A stretch of DNA of 64,000 bases from Polytrichum commune (Eukaryota; Streptophyta; Polytrichopsida; Polytrichales; Polytrichaceae): the NCBI GenBank assembly GCA_950295325.1, contig OX485808.1, forward strand, positions 15,148,527 to 15,212,526. Reading direction: 5' to 3'. The translations under genes were made by a program, and so were the position numbers. Under the pieces are notes generated by a model. It was given only the letters and a program-made list of their open reading frames with translations. It did no database searches and was not told the DNA's origin. Shown one piece after another: positions 11,701-23,233 of the stretch; within the stretch, counting starts at the first letter, position 1; each line of letters starts with the position of its first letter.

Positions 11701-14330
11701 TAAGGAATGTTCAACTGACAAAGACTATTACTACACGTAGTGGAGTGCAAGCCACACAGTTTGTGATGTCATAGCCCTCAAGTTGAGTGTCATCATCACT
11801 CTGTCGCCAACTTCAAAACCAGTGAGCTTAAATTTTCTTTGTTATATATCTCCAAACACTGTTCATTTGTTTTGAGCTTATCGTAGAATATGACATTAAT
11901 ATTTGAAAAATCATTTTGACTTCTGATACAATTACTATATGCTTTTGATATTCCTATTACATGATGTCATAAGCCTAAAAGCGTAGTATATTTTGACATA
12001 TCCTCTCGGTCCCCTTTGAGATAATATGAGAGTCGTCACACTAGGCGGAATTTTTTCCATCTATCTCCAAGCACTTGATAGAAGAAAACTAGCCTCAGGT
12101 CATCGCACCTTCAATTATTACTAACCACACAGCAAAACCTCTAACAACTTGTGCCAAAGTAGAAGATCTTAGTCAAGGAGTTCCACCTAAAAACCAAGGA
12201 GCTCCCCTAAGCAGGATGACATCAGAACCTTTTTCAAAATCCTCATAGCCGCTCTGATCAAGGCTCAAGGTTGGGCATAATGCCATGGTTGTTGTTTTAT
12301 TGGCTCAACCCCGAGGGGAGAGACCGAGGAGTGGTATATGACATTGTCCAAAGCTTGCCAAGCAACCAGAACCGGTCACATATGTGTTCCGATACTATCA
12401 TGGTGTTAATAACTCATTCTTCAAGTGGAGTCCACTTATAAATGAACGTTGATCTAAAGTGGTTTCCAAAACAAGCCAAAATTTGACCTCGGTCGGACCA
12501 TAATTAACTATGTGTGCAGTATGATAATAGAGCAGAGCACTCTTGTGATGGGGAGAGAGCGAGGAGTGGTATATGACATTGTCCAAAGCTTGCTAAGCAA
12601 CCAGAACCAGTCACATACGTGTTCTAATTCTATGGTGTTAATAACTAGCTCATCAAGTGGGGTCCACTTATAAATGAATGTTGATCTAAAGTGGTTTCCA
12701 AAACGAGCCAAAATTTGACCTCGGTCGGACCATAATTACCTATGTGTGTAGTATGATAATAGAGCAGAGCACTCTTGCTGACTAGCCGCTTGTTACTTTG
12801 ACTTTAGCTATAAAAAATCCGTTGTTCAGTCAGGAATTAAAAATCTTAAAAATCCTCATACCCTATCTTCAGCGTCAGAAGACTTCAAAACAACATGAGC
12901 TGCAGAGAGACACATGTGACCCTGTGAATAATGTGGAGAACATTACCCTAAGCTAAACTAGAAATGGCAGTTTTCTCAACACTGCATATGCATGAAGAAA
13001 TGGCAGTTTTCTTAACACTTGCTTATCCATGACATTGTTGAGCCTGTCCAGTTAGGTGTGGGGTGCCCTTCTTGGGGGTGGTGTGGTTCCATCGTGTGCA
13101 CCCTAGAGAGCCCCTCCCCTTTCTGGTCCGGGTTGTGGTGGTCTTGTATGTTTTTGGCAATGAAATGAAGCTTGTTTCATTTGTCTCGAAAACTTTGAAA
13201 GTTGAAAAACAAAATAGGCATTGGGATGAGAAAGACATGTTAACTTACCTCAAGAGATCAGGGTGGAGAGCTTGAGCCACAGACACAGAGACAAGCTTGC
13301 CATCCTCGTCGTAGAAAGTGAACTGGGTGTTGAGCCAATCTGGATCGGTGAGGTCTGCTCGGATGCCACCCTCCAGGTCACGTTTCCAGATCGTCCACAG
13401 CCGGTCGACATTTGCATGGTGGGCGAAGAAGATGGGATCCGTCGCAGAGTTTTTGAACAGCAGCATGTCTTCCACGTTCACCCAGATGTGAACGGCGCCG
13501 TGTGGCTTGGATTCCAATGTCCCACCACCGACGCCTCCGTAATCGCCATACCGGTATGGCTGCCCGATGAAGAGCGACGGCGTCACAGCGGCCGTCACGA
13601 GCTGCGTGTAAATGACGTGTGTGTTCTCCCAGTGCTGAAACTCGTCCGTGGCATTAGAGCACGTGACCAGGGAGGGGTTCGAGAAATCGACCACCCTCGG
13701 CCGTTCCGCACATTTATTGCGGTCGGGGTCGTAAAGAGAGGAGTTCGTCTTATTATTTAAGCTCTTTTCCGCGTATACATTGGGCATGACCATGCCTTCG
13801 GGCAAGCCGTCCCAGTTCCAGAATGGCAGTGCGAACGTGTCGTCCCCAATCAGCTTTGCAAGGATGCGCTCGTGGAAGTAGAGGAAGAGGCGGTGCCACG
13901 GCAGGAACAGCCAGTTGTTATGAATCTCGAGCGGGTACTTGGATCCCGGAAAGTAGAACTGGTTGTCGCAGTAGCCGCAGTGAACGTATGCTTGGTTTAC
14001 GTGCGAGCGGCCGTCCGAGTCGGGAAGCGCGCGCATGAGCTCGTACGCCTTTTGATACTTTGCAATGTACGCGTCGTCGAGGAGGTGAGCGGCCGGACGG
14101 GTTCGCATCGGCAGCTCGGTTGGGAACTTGAAGCTCGTGGGGTTGCCGGTCGTGACCGCAGGGGGACAACATCCTTCGGAGCTGAAACAGTTCTGGAAAT
14201 TGGGAGCTGGGAAGGGTTTTCCTTCCACTTTTATCAACAGTAGCACCATAACAACTACTAGTAGTATCTGCAGCATTTCACGTCGCCTAAGCTGTGACGT
14301 CTTTGCCTGCGTCATATGTACTGATTGCAC
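8761..14330 (-). CDS. PPO: polyphenol oxidase / tyrosinase-type di-copper enzyme, 2 exons
   Basis: Exon 1 is 14330-13249 (donor AG/GTAAGT) and exon 2 is 9319-8761 (acceptor CTCCAG), giving 1641 nt and 546 aa. The join reads HPDLLR-YDYQKVPIPWM in frame, the classic tyrosinase-to-DWL junction. Copper A: H117 and C118 in HCGYC (His-Cys thioether type), H137, and H146 in LPWHR. Copper B: H277 and H281 in PHGAVHIW, plus HHANVDRLW at 304-312. A KFDV-type C-terminal domain follows in exon 2 (EEVLEIEYSIDWM). Residues 19-37 form a hydrophobic signal peptide, suggesting secretory targeting rather than a plastid transit peptide. The enzyme should oxidise mono- or o-diphenols to quinones. Met1, Met6 or Met19 could be the start. 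The 3.9-kb intron holds several repeats. Confidence 0.95.
10409..10720 (+). repeat. dispersed repeat in the PPO intron, copy 1
   Basis: About 310 bp closely matching 57207-57518 in the same orientation (for example taaggtagatgggtctt, gagcaaacgtcat, gattgggaggacctatgta, gatttgctaat). A shorter related piece lies near 1735-1800. The element type is unrecognised. Confidence 0.75.
11273..11422. mobile_element. MITE in PPO intron
   Basis: About 150 bp with ~38-bp terminal inverted repeats, left tagcccacccacacttactg and its near complement on the right. Related copies lie at 22926-23066 and 23103-23233. No coding capacity. Confidence 0.7.
12315..12777 (+). repeat. tandem duplication, 2 x ~230 bp, in PPO intron
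   Basis: Copies at 12315-12545 and 12550-12777 are about 90% alike by eye and share gaggagtggtatatgacatt, gtccaaagcttg and gacctcggtcggaccataat. The 235-bp period suggests a local duplication. Confidence 0.85.
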
Positions 14331-15537
14331 GAAGATGTGTGTGTGTGGGTCAGTTTTTAATAATTGATTAAAATATTGTTGTTGTGATCAATTATGATTC
14401 CTCAACTCATCATAGTGCAGTGCGGTTCGCATATGACATTTGAGTCAAGCTCCGAAGAAGGACAAAGTGCACGACATCATGGTATTTTGCTGCAGCCTGT
14501 AACAAATCACTAGCTGCTATCAAGATGCAGCAGCTTGTCAACAATCATTGAAGTAGTCCTCCGCGTCCTTTCGATGGTTCCTGCTGCAGCATCGGGTCCT
14601 CCGCCTCATCAGAATCCCCCACAAAATCGTTGGTTAGAGCTGTGACACCTCATTCTGCAACAGAAAATGAAACCAGATCTCAGTTGCTGCAAGGTGAATT
14701 TTGATCCTGGATGTGAGACATACTAACCCTGGTTGCAATTAACATCTTGCAGTGATTACCCACTCAACATCGAATTGAAACTAACATGTGCACAAGGCCA
14801 ACATAAGTAACAGCCTACTAAATTTTGATGAGTTTGTGCTTCATTGACTCATTGCAAGTGACTTATTATAACTTTTAATAATGCAATACAGTCAATAGAG
14901 AACTTAACGGCGGTGCTGAAACTTGCAAGCAGCAAATCTGACTACAAGGGATTATGTTGATACTCACCGTACAATAGAAGGACTAGGCCTCGCCCAAGGC
15001 TTCAGTACTCAGTAGCATCCCATGTGTAGCAGGCTTAGAGCTAAGAGCATGACCCTGCTGCTTCCCCGGCACAACATGAAGGGTAGAGAGGACAACCCTG
15101 CTGCAGCGATGTCGATGATCTCCTCTAAGGAAAACTCAGCCCTTTTTATAGTATATGATTGCAGGCTCAAGGTTCAGTTAGCTTCCGCATCTGGCGGTTG
15201 GGAGTTGTAAGAACGAATCAATCCATCAACCCCGTTGATTGTGAGAGTTAGCATTGTCCCGTTGTTCTTTGTTGTTGCTTACGCACTTAATTGCGATAGC
15301 GAGCGAGAGAGAGGAAGGAATGTGGTCAACAACTACGGGCTCATGTGGTACACTTTTACGATAAGTAGCTGGCCGTAAATGCATCGCCTTGTCACATTCA
15401 TTCGCTCTCTCTAGTTCTAACTCGGTTATCAATCGTGTATCGTACTCTCCTGCAGGGATTTTCTGCGAGACAGACATTTCGGGGGTAGATTCCTATTTCG
15501 TGGCCAGGATCCTCCCACGGATGGTTGCATGGAGGTG
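14331..15537. other. upstream region of PPO, no gene seen
   Basis: This is 5' flanking sequence of the polyphenol oxidase gene and presumably holds its promoter. I cannot point to a convincing TATA box or operator. Short open frames carry no family signature. Confidence 0.35.
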
Positions 15538-15893
15538 TCATTCCTAACCGGTTTCCCGTTCTGGATACTGACAGTCAACGGAATCTTCGGCCAGGCTCCC
15601 TCTTATGTTTGCGTTGGAGAGTAAAATGTAACACCGACGTGTTGTTTTCGAGCACCGACTTAGCTCGTTAATCCAAGTGCTTCGGAAGTAATATCTTTCC
15701 TGAACCAGACAAGTTTGCGTCATTCCTGACCGCTTTCCTTCACCGTATTGACAGTCAACGGAATCTGCTGGTACCTCCTCCAGGTACTCTTATTACGTAA
15801 ATTGTAGCACTAATGTTTTGTTTCTGAGCACCAGGTAAGCTTGTCTTCCAAGGGCTCCGGAGGTGTTTCTTTCCTGCATCAGACAAGTTTGTG
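15538..15893 (+). repeat. tandem duplication, 2 x ~175 bp
   Basis: Units at about 15538-15716 and 15722-15893 share cattcct, gacagtcaacggaatct, gagcacc and agacaagtttg in the same order. Part of the second copy lies in an open frame of 97 codons with no recognisable product. Confidence 0.7.
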
Positions 15894-17815
15894 GTGCAGT
15901 ACTTTGGACAAGAAGCTGGAAACATGCAGGGCTCGCTTTAGAAAGTTAGATCTCCTGGCTCATTTATATGCTCTTTTTAATAGGTGGTCCTTTAGGAGCA
16001 AACAAAGAAGATTTTCATGTTCTGGATTTTGCTTGTCACGACATTCTGATCTGCCCACATTACCGTGGAGGGCTCTCTATTCCGGAAAAAATGATTATTT
16101 CCCTTCATTCTGCCATGTGTCAATCCTTCATTAATTGAAACTTCTTGAATCCCGCGCGGAAACTACATTCCGGCATTGGTAATGATGAAATAGAGCGCCC
16201 TCATCGGTACAACGCAGACAGGTCCTAAACCAATTCAGTACTCAATGTTGATGAAAACCCTTTCCATTAACGGGATCAGTTCTCAGTGTTGATGATAATT
16301 CTCTCAATTACTGTTCCTGAATCTACCCCTGCCGCAGGGATCTGGATTGTCAGTAACAGCAGAACTGCATGAATCAAATTCATGCAGTCCATGCATGTTG
16401 AACCCAGTGCTCACCAGTTTGCCTCATAACTAAATTTTGATCACCAATTTGTTCCTCTCAACTTGACGGAGAGCATGAATGTTGTCAGGTCTTATCTCAG
16501 CAAACTTTGGTCAAATCACCAATACACACGAGTCAAGAGATATGTAGACATGAACGTTTTTCTCCCGCTGATTTTTGTGCATATACTTTTCTTCATTTTG
16601 ATTTCACTCCTTTGATGGATCTGATTAGCCTCACCTCATAAGTAGCCACCATCAGTGCTTCAATACATGCCCGACCAGTGAGGCGATATTCATTGTATTC
16701 AGTGCATGATTGGGCCCGGGCTGATTGGATTTTGTAAATATTGGATTAATTGAACTTCTATTTTGCCACCAACTCTCTCTTGAAATTTCTATCTAATAGC
16801 TTGCCACACTAGGCAGACCAACGGCCCAACCAACCAGCCAAGTTCAGAGCCCCCCTCAATAGTGGGCATACCAGCTAGGGAGCATGGGACAAAGTTTCAA
16901 AGTGCTCCACCAAAGTGCTCCGCGGTTGGCTGGCTGCAAGGGATGAAGACAACCAATTGTCCACGACTGGGATTTTGATATGTTTCTCCATTTGATGAAT
17001 GCAGATATAGTGTCCTCACAATTAGCTTGTAACCATTTGGCGCATGAGGTAGCATTCCGGATTGGGGAAGAAAACGCCTTCCAAAAGCATAACTCCCCGG
17101 GGTGACAACTCTTCTTTCAAGAACAACTCCTTATTATTCCCTTTTAATGCATCTAAGATTTTATAATACGTTATTATGTAAAGACTAACGACATGTGTAA
17201 AAAGAGGACATTGAGAGAAATCCAATGACACCATAAGTGTTCAAATCATAAAAGCTTTGAGCTTCCATAATTTATTTTAGAAATTATAATAAATAGTTTA
17301 TCTTGTGCAGGGTCACCGTCCACACCCCTAGCCTTTTCTTTTTTTCCTTAAAATTTATAATAACTTAAGAAACTTTTTTCTTTTTTCTTTTTTCTTTTTT
17401 TTAAAGGATGCCAGCATACAGGGGGACTTAGGGCAGGGCAAACTTAGGTTTGAGGGGCTGCCAATGGGCCCTTCAATGCACAGAACGAGAGGTGGAATGG
17501 GCAAGCAACCATGATAGGCTTGATGGCTTTGCTCATCACAGAGAACATCTACTTGAAGGGGCCGGCCGCTGCTCTTGGGCTTCATCCACAGCTCCCTCAA
17601 TTAGTAAAGCAACTTCAGTATGCAACATTACATTTGTCGATGTCAAATAGACTTGTATTGTGTAAATTGCCAGTGATCATGAGTGTACATTACACAGAGG
17701 GCACAACCTCTTTGCATTTTTTTGCTCAAAGTGAGGGGTTTAGAGTTGGGCTATCTCCAGAGTATCTGCGGAGGAAGTGTTGTTGTGTAAATAATTTTCC
17801 GCATCTGGGGATAAA
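15894..17815. other. no recognisable gene
   Basis: Intergenic. A T/C-rich low-complexity run lies near 17336-17403. Short frames near 17450-17650 have no family signature. Confidence 0.3.
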
Positions 17816-17819
17816 TTGC

Positions 17820-18003
17820 AGATGTCGAAAGATGTCTGGGTGGAGTTGGAAAGAATGCCCCAGGGTTTGTACGATGACTTCATTAGAGTCTCTTGCGACT
17901 CTGCCTTCAATTGCATTGGACACGGAGACTTGATCCTGATCACCATCAAAGAGAGTGCTGATGAGAAATTGGAGTTTAATTCGCTGACCAGAATTTGGCA
18001 ATA
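17820..18003 (+). pseudogene. possible C-terminal exon of an F-box/kelch-like gene
   Basis: After a good acceptor (ttgcag before 17820), an open frame to TAA at 18001-18003 reads MSKDVWVELERMPQ then FNCIGHGDLILITI. VWVEVERMP and FNCxGHGDLILI are, from memory, features of the C-terminal part of plant F-box proteins. No upstream exon with an F-box is visible within several kb. It is probably an isolated remnant, or the last exon of a broken gene. The family call is tentative. Confidence 0.35.
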
Positions 18004-18385
18004 ATTGCTGCGATGCCCTTACATAGGGAATTTTGAGCAAAGATAAAAGATAACGCCCGTACATATGTACCGGCATGAATGTGAGCCTTATTAATCACGA
18101 TTGCCGTGATGTAGTATTAGGTGTTATGCCTCTTTTGGGAGGTGGGCTCAATGGGAGGTGCCTAAGTAGTCCCCTTTTATGGCAGGGGCAGCACGGGGGT
18201 TTGTTTGTTTTCAAGTTTCCTTTTATTTAAGACAAGGTATGTGAGGTATTTGATGGCATTTGGTGTATGTTTTTCATGAGGGTTTTAATGGTGGGTTCCG
18301 GGATTTTCAATGTAGCAAGTTTCTTAATGGAGTGTTCGTGGATAGCCCCTCTCACTCCTGCCGTGATGGTGATAAGTGGGTTTGT

Positions 18386-18910
18386 CTACCATCCTTGATT
18401 GTGTATAGTGTTAATCAGTGGGTCATATTTGTCGTGTTTATGTGTGAGGGCTTGGTCGGGGAATCTATCATGGCAATATGTGAATTCGATGAATTGAACT
18501 GTTAATTTGGGGGAGGGTGTAATAGGTGTTTGTGTTTGGTTTGAGGCTCCTATAATGCATAGGATATCCGGTCTTAGTTTGGCTTGGCATTGGCATATTG
18601 TTTGCGTACATGTGCATGGCAGGAGCCAGTCTGGGATTGTTTGTTCGGGTGAGTTATTATTTATGTGGCCCGCATTGGTTAGTGTGAAGAAGCGGGTGTT
18701 TTTATGGGCTTGTAATGTATGGGTGATAAGATGTACTGCTTTGTTGTGTCTTGCGATTCTGAGGCCTTTTAGGTATGGGTGTTCACATGTTGATAGAATG
18801 TGGGGCCATGTACCCATGTCATTACGTGGGCATAATGTGCAGTTGGGGTTTTGGTGTGTGAGGGCCAGAAGATATTCTTTCTGTGGTTACCGATGTATTG
18901 TACGTATCTA
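18386..18910 (-). pseudogene. non-LTR retrotransposon (LINE) C-terminal fragment
   Basis: The minus strand reads NCTLCPRNDMGTWPHILSTC then RHNKAVHLI. This Cys/His knuckle plus the HIL..C...RHN pattern follows the reverse transcriptase in many LINE ORF2 proteins. No reverse-transcriptase catalytic motif is visible, so it is a 3' fragment. The frame ends at 18386. Confidence 0.6.
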
Positions 18911-19402
18911 AATTTTATCACAAAGGACTGACAGGCTTTCCTTTGAAGGCGTGATTGGAAAGGTAGCTTTCTTGGAATTTTGAAATCTCCGAAGAACTAG
19001 AGTTATAACATCTAACTTCTTCACATAGTAGCTACTTGTTCTCACATAACTTTTTCTGGTATGCATGCATTGAGCTCAATTTGTTCGAGCCTTGATCAAA
19101 TTTCATCTTATTCTACACTTGTTAGAAGGCAATCTGTTGTCATCACATCACGGATCCAACCTACAAAGTACAAGACGGTTGTGTAAATCATGTGTCGGAT
19201 CCATATATTACATCTTACCATCTATGGCACAAATTCACCAGGACAATCTATAATCACCGTACAAAGATGGTCACTCTTATTTCATACTGTCACAAATGTA
19301 TCCACCAGGTATCTTTTATAGGATGAGTCGTCACTGTTCCAATTCATCATATGTTTAGGGCCACTTCACACACAAGACTGAAGGCCCGTGACCATTGCAA
19401 TC
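18911..19402. other. no recognisable gene
   Basis: Intergenic spacer before the PIF element. Nothing recognised. Confidence 0.3.
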
Positions 19403-19925
19403 TAAGGGCCGGTTTACACTACGGTGGAGAAGGCCTCCAGTCGGTCAAGAATGTTTGGCCAAGACATGGTTATATGAGGCAAATGGTGGATGTGCCGGAG
19501 AAGAATTAAAGGCAATAAAATATTTCTTAAGGAGTCTTGACCGGTTGAAGTCTAAACACCTAGAGGAGAAGTCCACCGGAGAGTCCACCGGAGAAGAGAA
19601 GTTCACCTAATGGTGAAGATTTTTTGTGATAAAAAATCATAATTCTCTACATTCACATTGTATCAAAAGATTTCAACAAGAATTGTGTTCATAAGAATGG
19701 TGTAATATAATGTTCAATTTTATTCAAAAGATAATGAAAATTGCCAAATTGCCAATTGTCAAGTTTGGCCCATGTAGGAAATAAATGTCTCCTTGGGTGT
19801 TTAAGAATGAAGAGGGGAAAACCCATACACATTGGACAAAGCACTACTCTTTGGTATTATTTAAGACATGCTCTCCTCTTAATCATCCTCATCAATTTCT
19901 CTCTTCTTATCTTTGATCTTCAATC

Positions 19926-20371
19926 ATGGATAATCGAAGAAGAGAGATTTTGTGCTCTCTTATGATCTTTAATATGGTTTTGAAGTATTTTATCATTTCA
20001 ACTATGGCAATACAAAAAACCATCATGTATCACCATAATGCTTCAATTATGATGATGGCATATTTTTTGTTTGGGAACAAGGAGAGGGTGGTGTGGAAAT
20101 TTGACCGGCCAAGTGGATATGTGTCACAATTTCTTCTTGGATCATATATAATGCAAAAATGTTCAAAGATCGTGTACGGGTGAGTAAGCCTACTTTTTTT
20201 TATTTATGTCATTTGCTTGGACCCATGTTGAGCAAGAAAGATACAAAATTAAGATTTTGTATTCCAATAGAGTGTAAAATTTCTTTGACATTGCATCGAT
20301 TGACAACCGGTGATACTTTGCATACACTTGCCGATTTGTATGGTATTTCAAAGTCAAGTGTTTTTGAAAAT
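19926..20371 (+). pseudogene. PIF/Harbinger (HARBI1/ALP1-like) transposase N-terminal fragment, frameshifted
   Basis: The first frame runs MDNRRREILC to SQFLLGSYIMQ. Reading then shifts frame around 20155, in an A-run, into FKDRVRVSKPTFFYLCHLL and LTTGDTLHTLADLYGISKSS. The F..RFR.s..tF..l..ll and L.TG.....A..YGIS.SS patterns are characteristic of the helix-turn-helix N-terminal part of Harbinger transposases. The downstream DDE catalytic half is missing. It is not a functional gene. Confidence 0.8.
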
Positions 20372-20383
20372 TAATTTTTTATT

Positions 20384-20467
20384 GAGTTGGGCTTCTCCGG
20401 AGAAGGAGTTTCTTGTCCGGCCTCTTGAGGCCGGACAAGAAACTCCTCCTCTGGAGAAGCCCAACTC
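20384..20467. repeat. 84-bp near-perfect hairpin inside the PIF element
   Basis: Arms of about 40 bp (gagttgggcttctcc ... ttgtccggcctc) meet at a ttga loop, with about one mismatch. It sits where the transposase catalytic part should begin, so it may mark the deletion or rearrangement junction. Confidence 0.75.
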
Positions 20468-20773
20468 CAAAAAGTGTCGCCATGTAGGCGGCCATGTCAT
20501 TTTATCATTCATGAGAAAAGTTCACCACCATTGTTTTCTTCACCTAGTGTAAACACCCACCGGTCAAGAGTTGCATTTTCAACCAATCACAATTGAGAAA
20601 CGCCCTTTTTTTCATGATCGGTGGACTTCTCCACCGTAGCGTAAACCGGCCCTAAGAACTCTCATTGGTCGAAAGGGCGGAGACTTTCCAAGTTCACTTC
20701 ACACACGAAGGTGAAGACCTAAAGGATGAAAAGTCTACATGGAGTCCTACATGATGGATAATGGATAAGGTTT

Positions 20774-20844
20774 CATGGTCTCTTGGAATTTGCGCCAGAC
20801 CCACCTCCAAGAGGTGGGCCTGACGCAAATTCCAAGAGACCATG
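20774..20844. repeat. 71-bp hairpin with ~34-bp arms
   Basis: Left arm catggtctcttggaatttgc, right arm its complement ending gagaccatg. The loop is 3 nt and there are only two or so mismatches. It could be a small hairpin-RNA source or a fold-back repeat. Confidence 0.7.
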
Positions 20845-21387
20845 GCCTTTTTAAATATTTTTTCTAGCAGGACTGATTTCAAGACAGATTGCAAGGCAAA
20901 TTCCATAATAGATTCCAAGACATACAAACACCACCAACTTGGTCAACTTACATAAAACGCCTTTCCCAACACCCATGGTACAGCCTTTGGATGAGAGTCA
21001 AGGGTCCTCACCATTACAAGGTCACGGCTCTTGGCTCATGTGTGAGGTGGCCCTTATGTCTACTTCTCTATCAATGAAAATTAGCACACGCACGTTGCCA
21101 CCCCTGGTTACGAGTTGAATGAGTTTCAATTAGAAATATGATCCACTAATAGGTACTTCTTGAATCCCGATCATTGTTTTGGTGTTTTAAACATTGCATC
21201 ACTTCCAGCCTAACATTACTCGCTCTCTGCTATAATAATCATGTGTTGATTGTGGTTCATTAGCATTGCAATACTCTCGTGGTTAGCAATCTCTCAATCA
21301 TAACTTATTAGAATTAGCATGTGCAACCTTTTTCTTCAAACCTCTTATTGTGATTTATAATAAGTTCAATTTCATCTTAAGCCAGTG

Positions 21388-21480
21388 ATCCCTACTTCTT
21401 ATACAAGTGTTGCCACCCTAGAATAACCCTCTTTTTCTTATACAAGTGTTGCCATCCTGGAATAACCCTCTCTTTCTTAT
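21388..21480 (+). repeat. short tandem duplication (~47 bp x 2)
   Basis: cttatacaagtgttgccacc...gaataaccctct occurs twice in a row with small differences. Confidence 0.65.
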
Positions 21481-21779
21481 ATATGATATACTTGGATTAA
21501 AATAATTAATGTTGGATTATGCAAGAATGAAAGACTAATCATATTTTGTTGTACTTAGCATGTGAGCAAATGGTGTTTGGAGCCAGATAACTCCAACAAA
21601 AGAATTGGGTTAGATTAGAAGAATGGATGAATGCATCAAGTTGGAATTAGACAATTCCAACTAGAGGATTGTGATTGAGCCAAAAAAATAGAAAAAGGGC
21701 CATACGGTGAAATGATCTATGTATATAGATAAGGAAGTTTTAATAAGACTTGAGATATCTAAAAGTATCTCTTAAATAC

Positions 21780-22130
21780 TATGAATAAAGATGGATAAGA
21801 TCAGGAGTGCCTTTAACTCATTTAGCTTTTATGACTATTAAAAACTTAGATGCTTATAAGTTACATATGGGGGATGAAAAAGTCTTCAACACGTTTATTA
21901 ATAAATACTAGGGTTTTGCATTGTACATAGGATAGGGGTTGCATGTTATTCAGAAGTATATTTGTATAAGTCTTATGTTAATGATCATAAATAATTGTAA
22001 ATTTTAAATAGATACATATTATCACTTATACTTTAATCATCAAAATTGTATGTGTGTTGCTTAATACAACAACAAAATCCTGTATATAGGATTTTTTATA
22101 ATATGTTGCAAATGCACATGATTTTTGGTG
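21780..22130 (+). repeat. decayed transposon 3' end, related to 53390-53690
   Basis: Shares with 53390-53690 a decayed coding end (gatgcttat...ggggatgaaaaagtctt...ctagggtttt) and the following ~230 bp. At 53266-53481 the frame still reads DAYEIHPGDEKVFNDVIDEC and then stops, so this is probably the 3' end of an element ORF plus its terminal region. The superfamily is not recognised. Confidence 0.55.
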
Positions 22131-22925
22131 TTGATAAAAGGTGCACCCCCAAGGATCCAATGCACACATGTTAAATAAGATCTAAGAGTTGCTATCATGA
22201 GAGTTTGGGACTTTGCTATTGGGAGTCTATAAATTGAAAGCCATATGAAATCAACCTTGGAGACCTCTAGATTGGTAATTACCATGGCCTCTTTGTAACA
22301 CAAATCTCTTTCTACCTCAAGAAGGTCAAATTTGAAAATTTACCCCTTTCCGTGGTGCTACTCTTTGGTCAATTCTAATCCTAAGTTAATGACCCAAGTT
22401 AAATGACCAAGTCATTCAACAAGTGCAAGTGGACAAGAAGAGGATGCACCAAAACATTTTGCCAAAGTGTTGTAGTATATTGAGGTACATGAAACTTTAT
22501 TTATGTGCATACATAGATGTGCTATACATCCCATGAACTTCCATTCGTCGCATTCATCTAAAAAAATGGTTAAGGTAGATATATCCATCCACGAGAATGT
22601 CTTCCAAAAGCTAATTTCCCATCTACTTAACTTTATCACAAGTCCATTACAAATAGATCACTAGACTAGCCAAGCTCCCTAAGTTCCTTATGGCTCATTC
22701 CTATTGATCATGTTGTCATGGTTGTTCCCACAACCCCACACCTTGCTCCCAAGGGCTTTACTCGTGTTCCCAAGCCTCCTTCGTTCCACATGAGGACAAT
22801 TGCATATCAAATCGACCAAAGAACTCCATATCAAGGTTTTAAATACTAACCGTTGCCTCAAATGACCTTGTCTTGAACTAAAATTCTTCACCAACCGGTG
22901 CACTTCTTTGCCATACAACATACAT
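22131..22925. other. no recognisable gene
   Basis: AT-rich intergenic sequence. No family signature in any frame. Confidence 0.3.
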
Positions 22926-23233
22926 GCCCACACTCACTAGCGTGGGTGACCAACGAACGGCTCCTACTAGCAGGGGCCATTTTTAGCTCCAGTTCGAGCC
23001 ATTAGATTCAACCCGTGCTAACAGACCCCGTTCACCGGTGGCCCGCACCAGTAGGTGTGGGTGGGTTGATAGTCTAAACCGACCCTTATAATCGTGTAAT
23101 GTATAGCATGCCCCCCACGAACGGCTCCTACCAACAGGGACCACTTTTTAGCTCCAATTTGACTAATGAAAGCCAGTGGATATAACCTAGTGTTGAACAA
23201 AGGCATTGAGAGTAAGCGTGGGTGGGCTGTTAG
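22926..23233. mobile_element. two adjacent MITE copies (family of 11273-11422)
   Basis: 22926-23066 has both inverted ends (gcccacactcactagcgtgg left, ccaccggtgaac and acccacacctactgg in the reverse of the right). 23103-23233 repeats the internal part (cgaacggctcctaccaacag) and a right end (gcgtgggtgggct). Confidence 0.6.

Larger units (their letters stand above)
19406..20652 (+). mobile_element. truncated PIF/Harbinger transposon (1247 bp)
   Basis: Termini are inverted repeats (GGGCCGGTTTACACTACGG left; GGGCCGGTTTACGCTACGG on the reverse of the right end) with taa target duplications at 19403-19405 and 20653-20655. A TAA/TTA duplication is typical of PIF/Harbinger. The interior has a broken N-terminal transposase frame. 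The catalytic DDE region is absent and a long hairpin (20384-20467) follows the frame. Confidence 0.9.

Noticed and set aside
13263-14243. Plus-strand frames of 60-165 codons
   Set aside because: Shadows of polyphenol oxidase exon 1.
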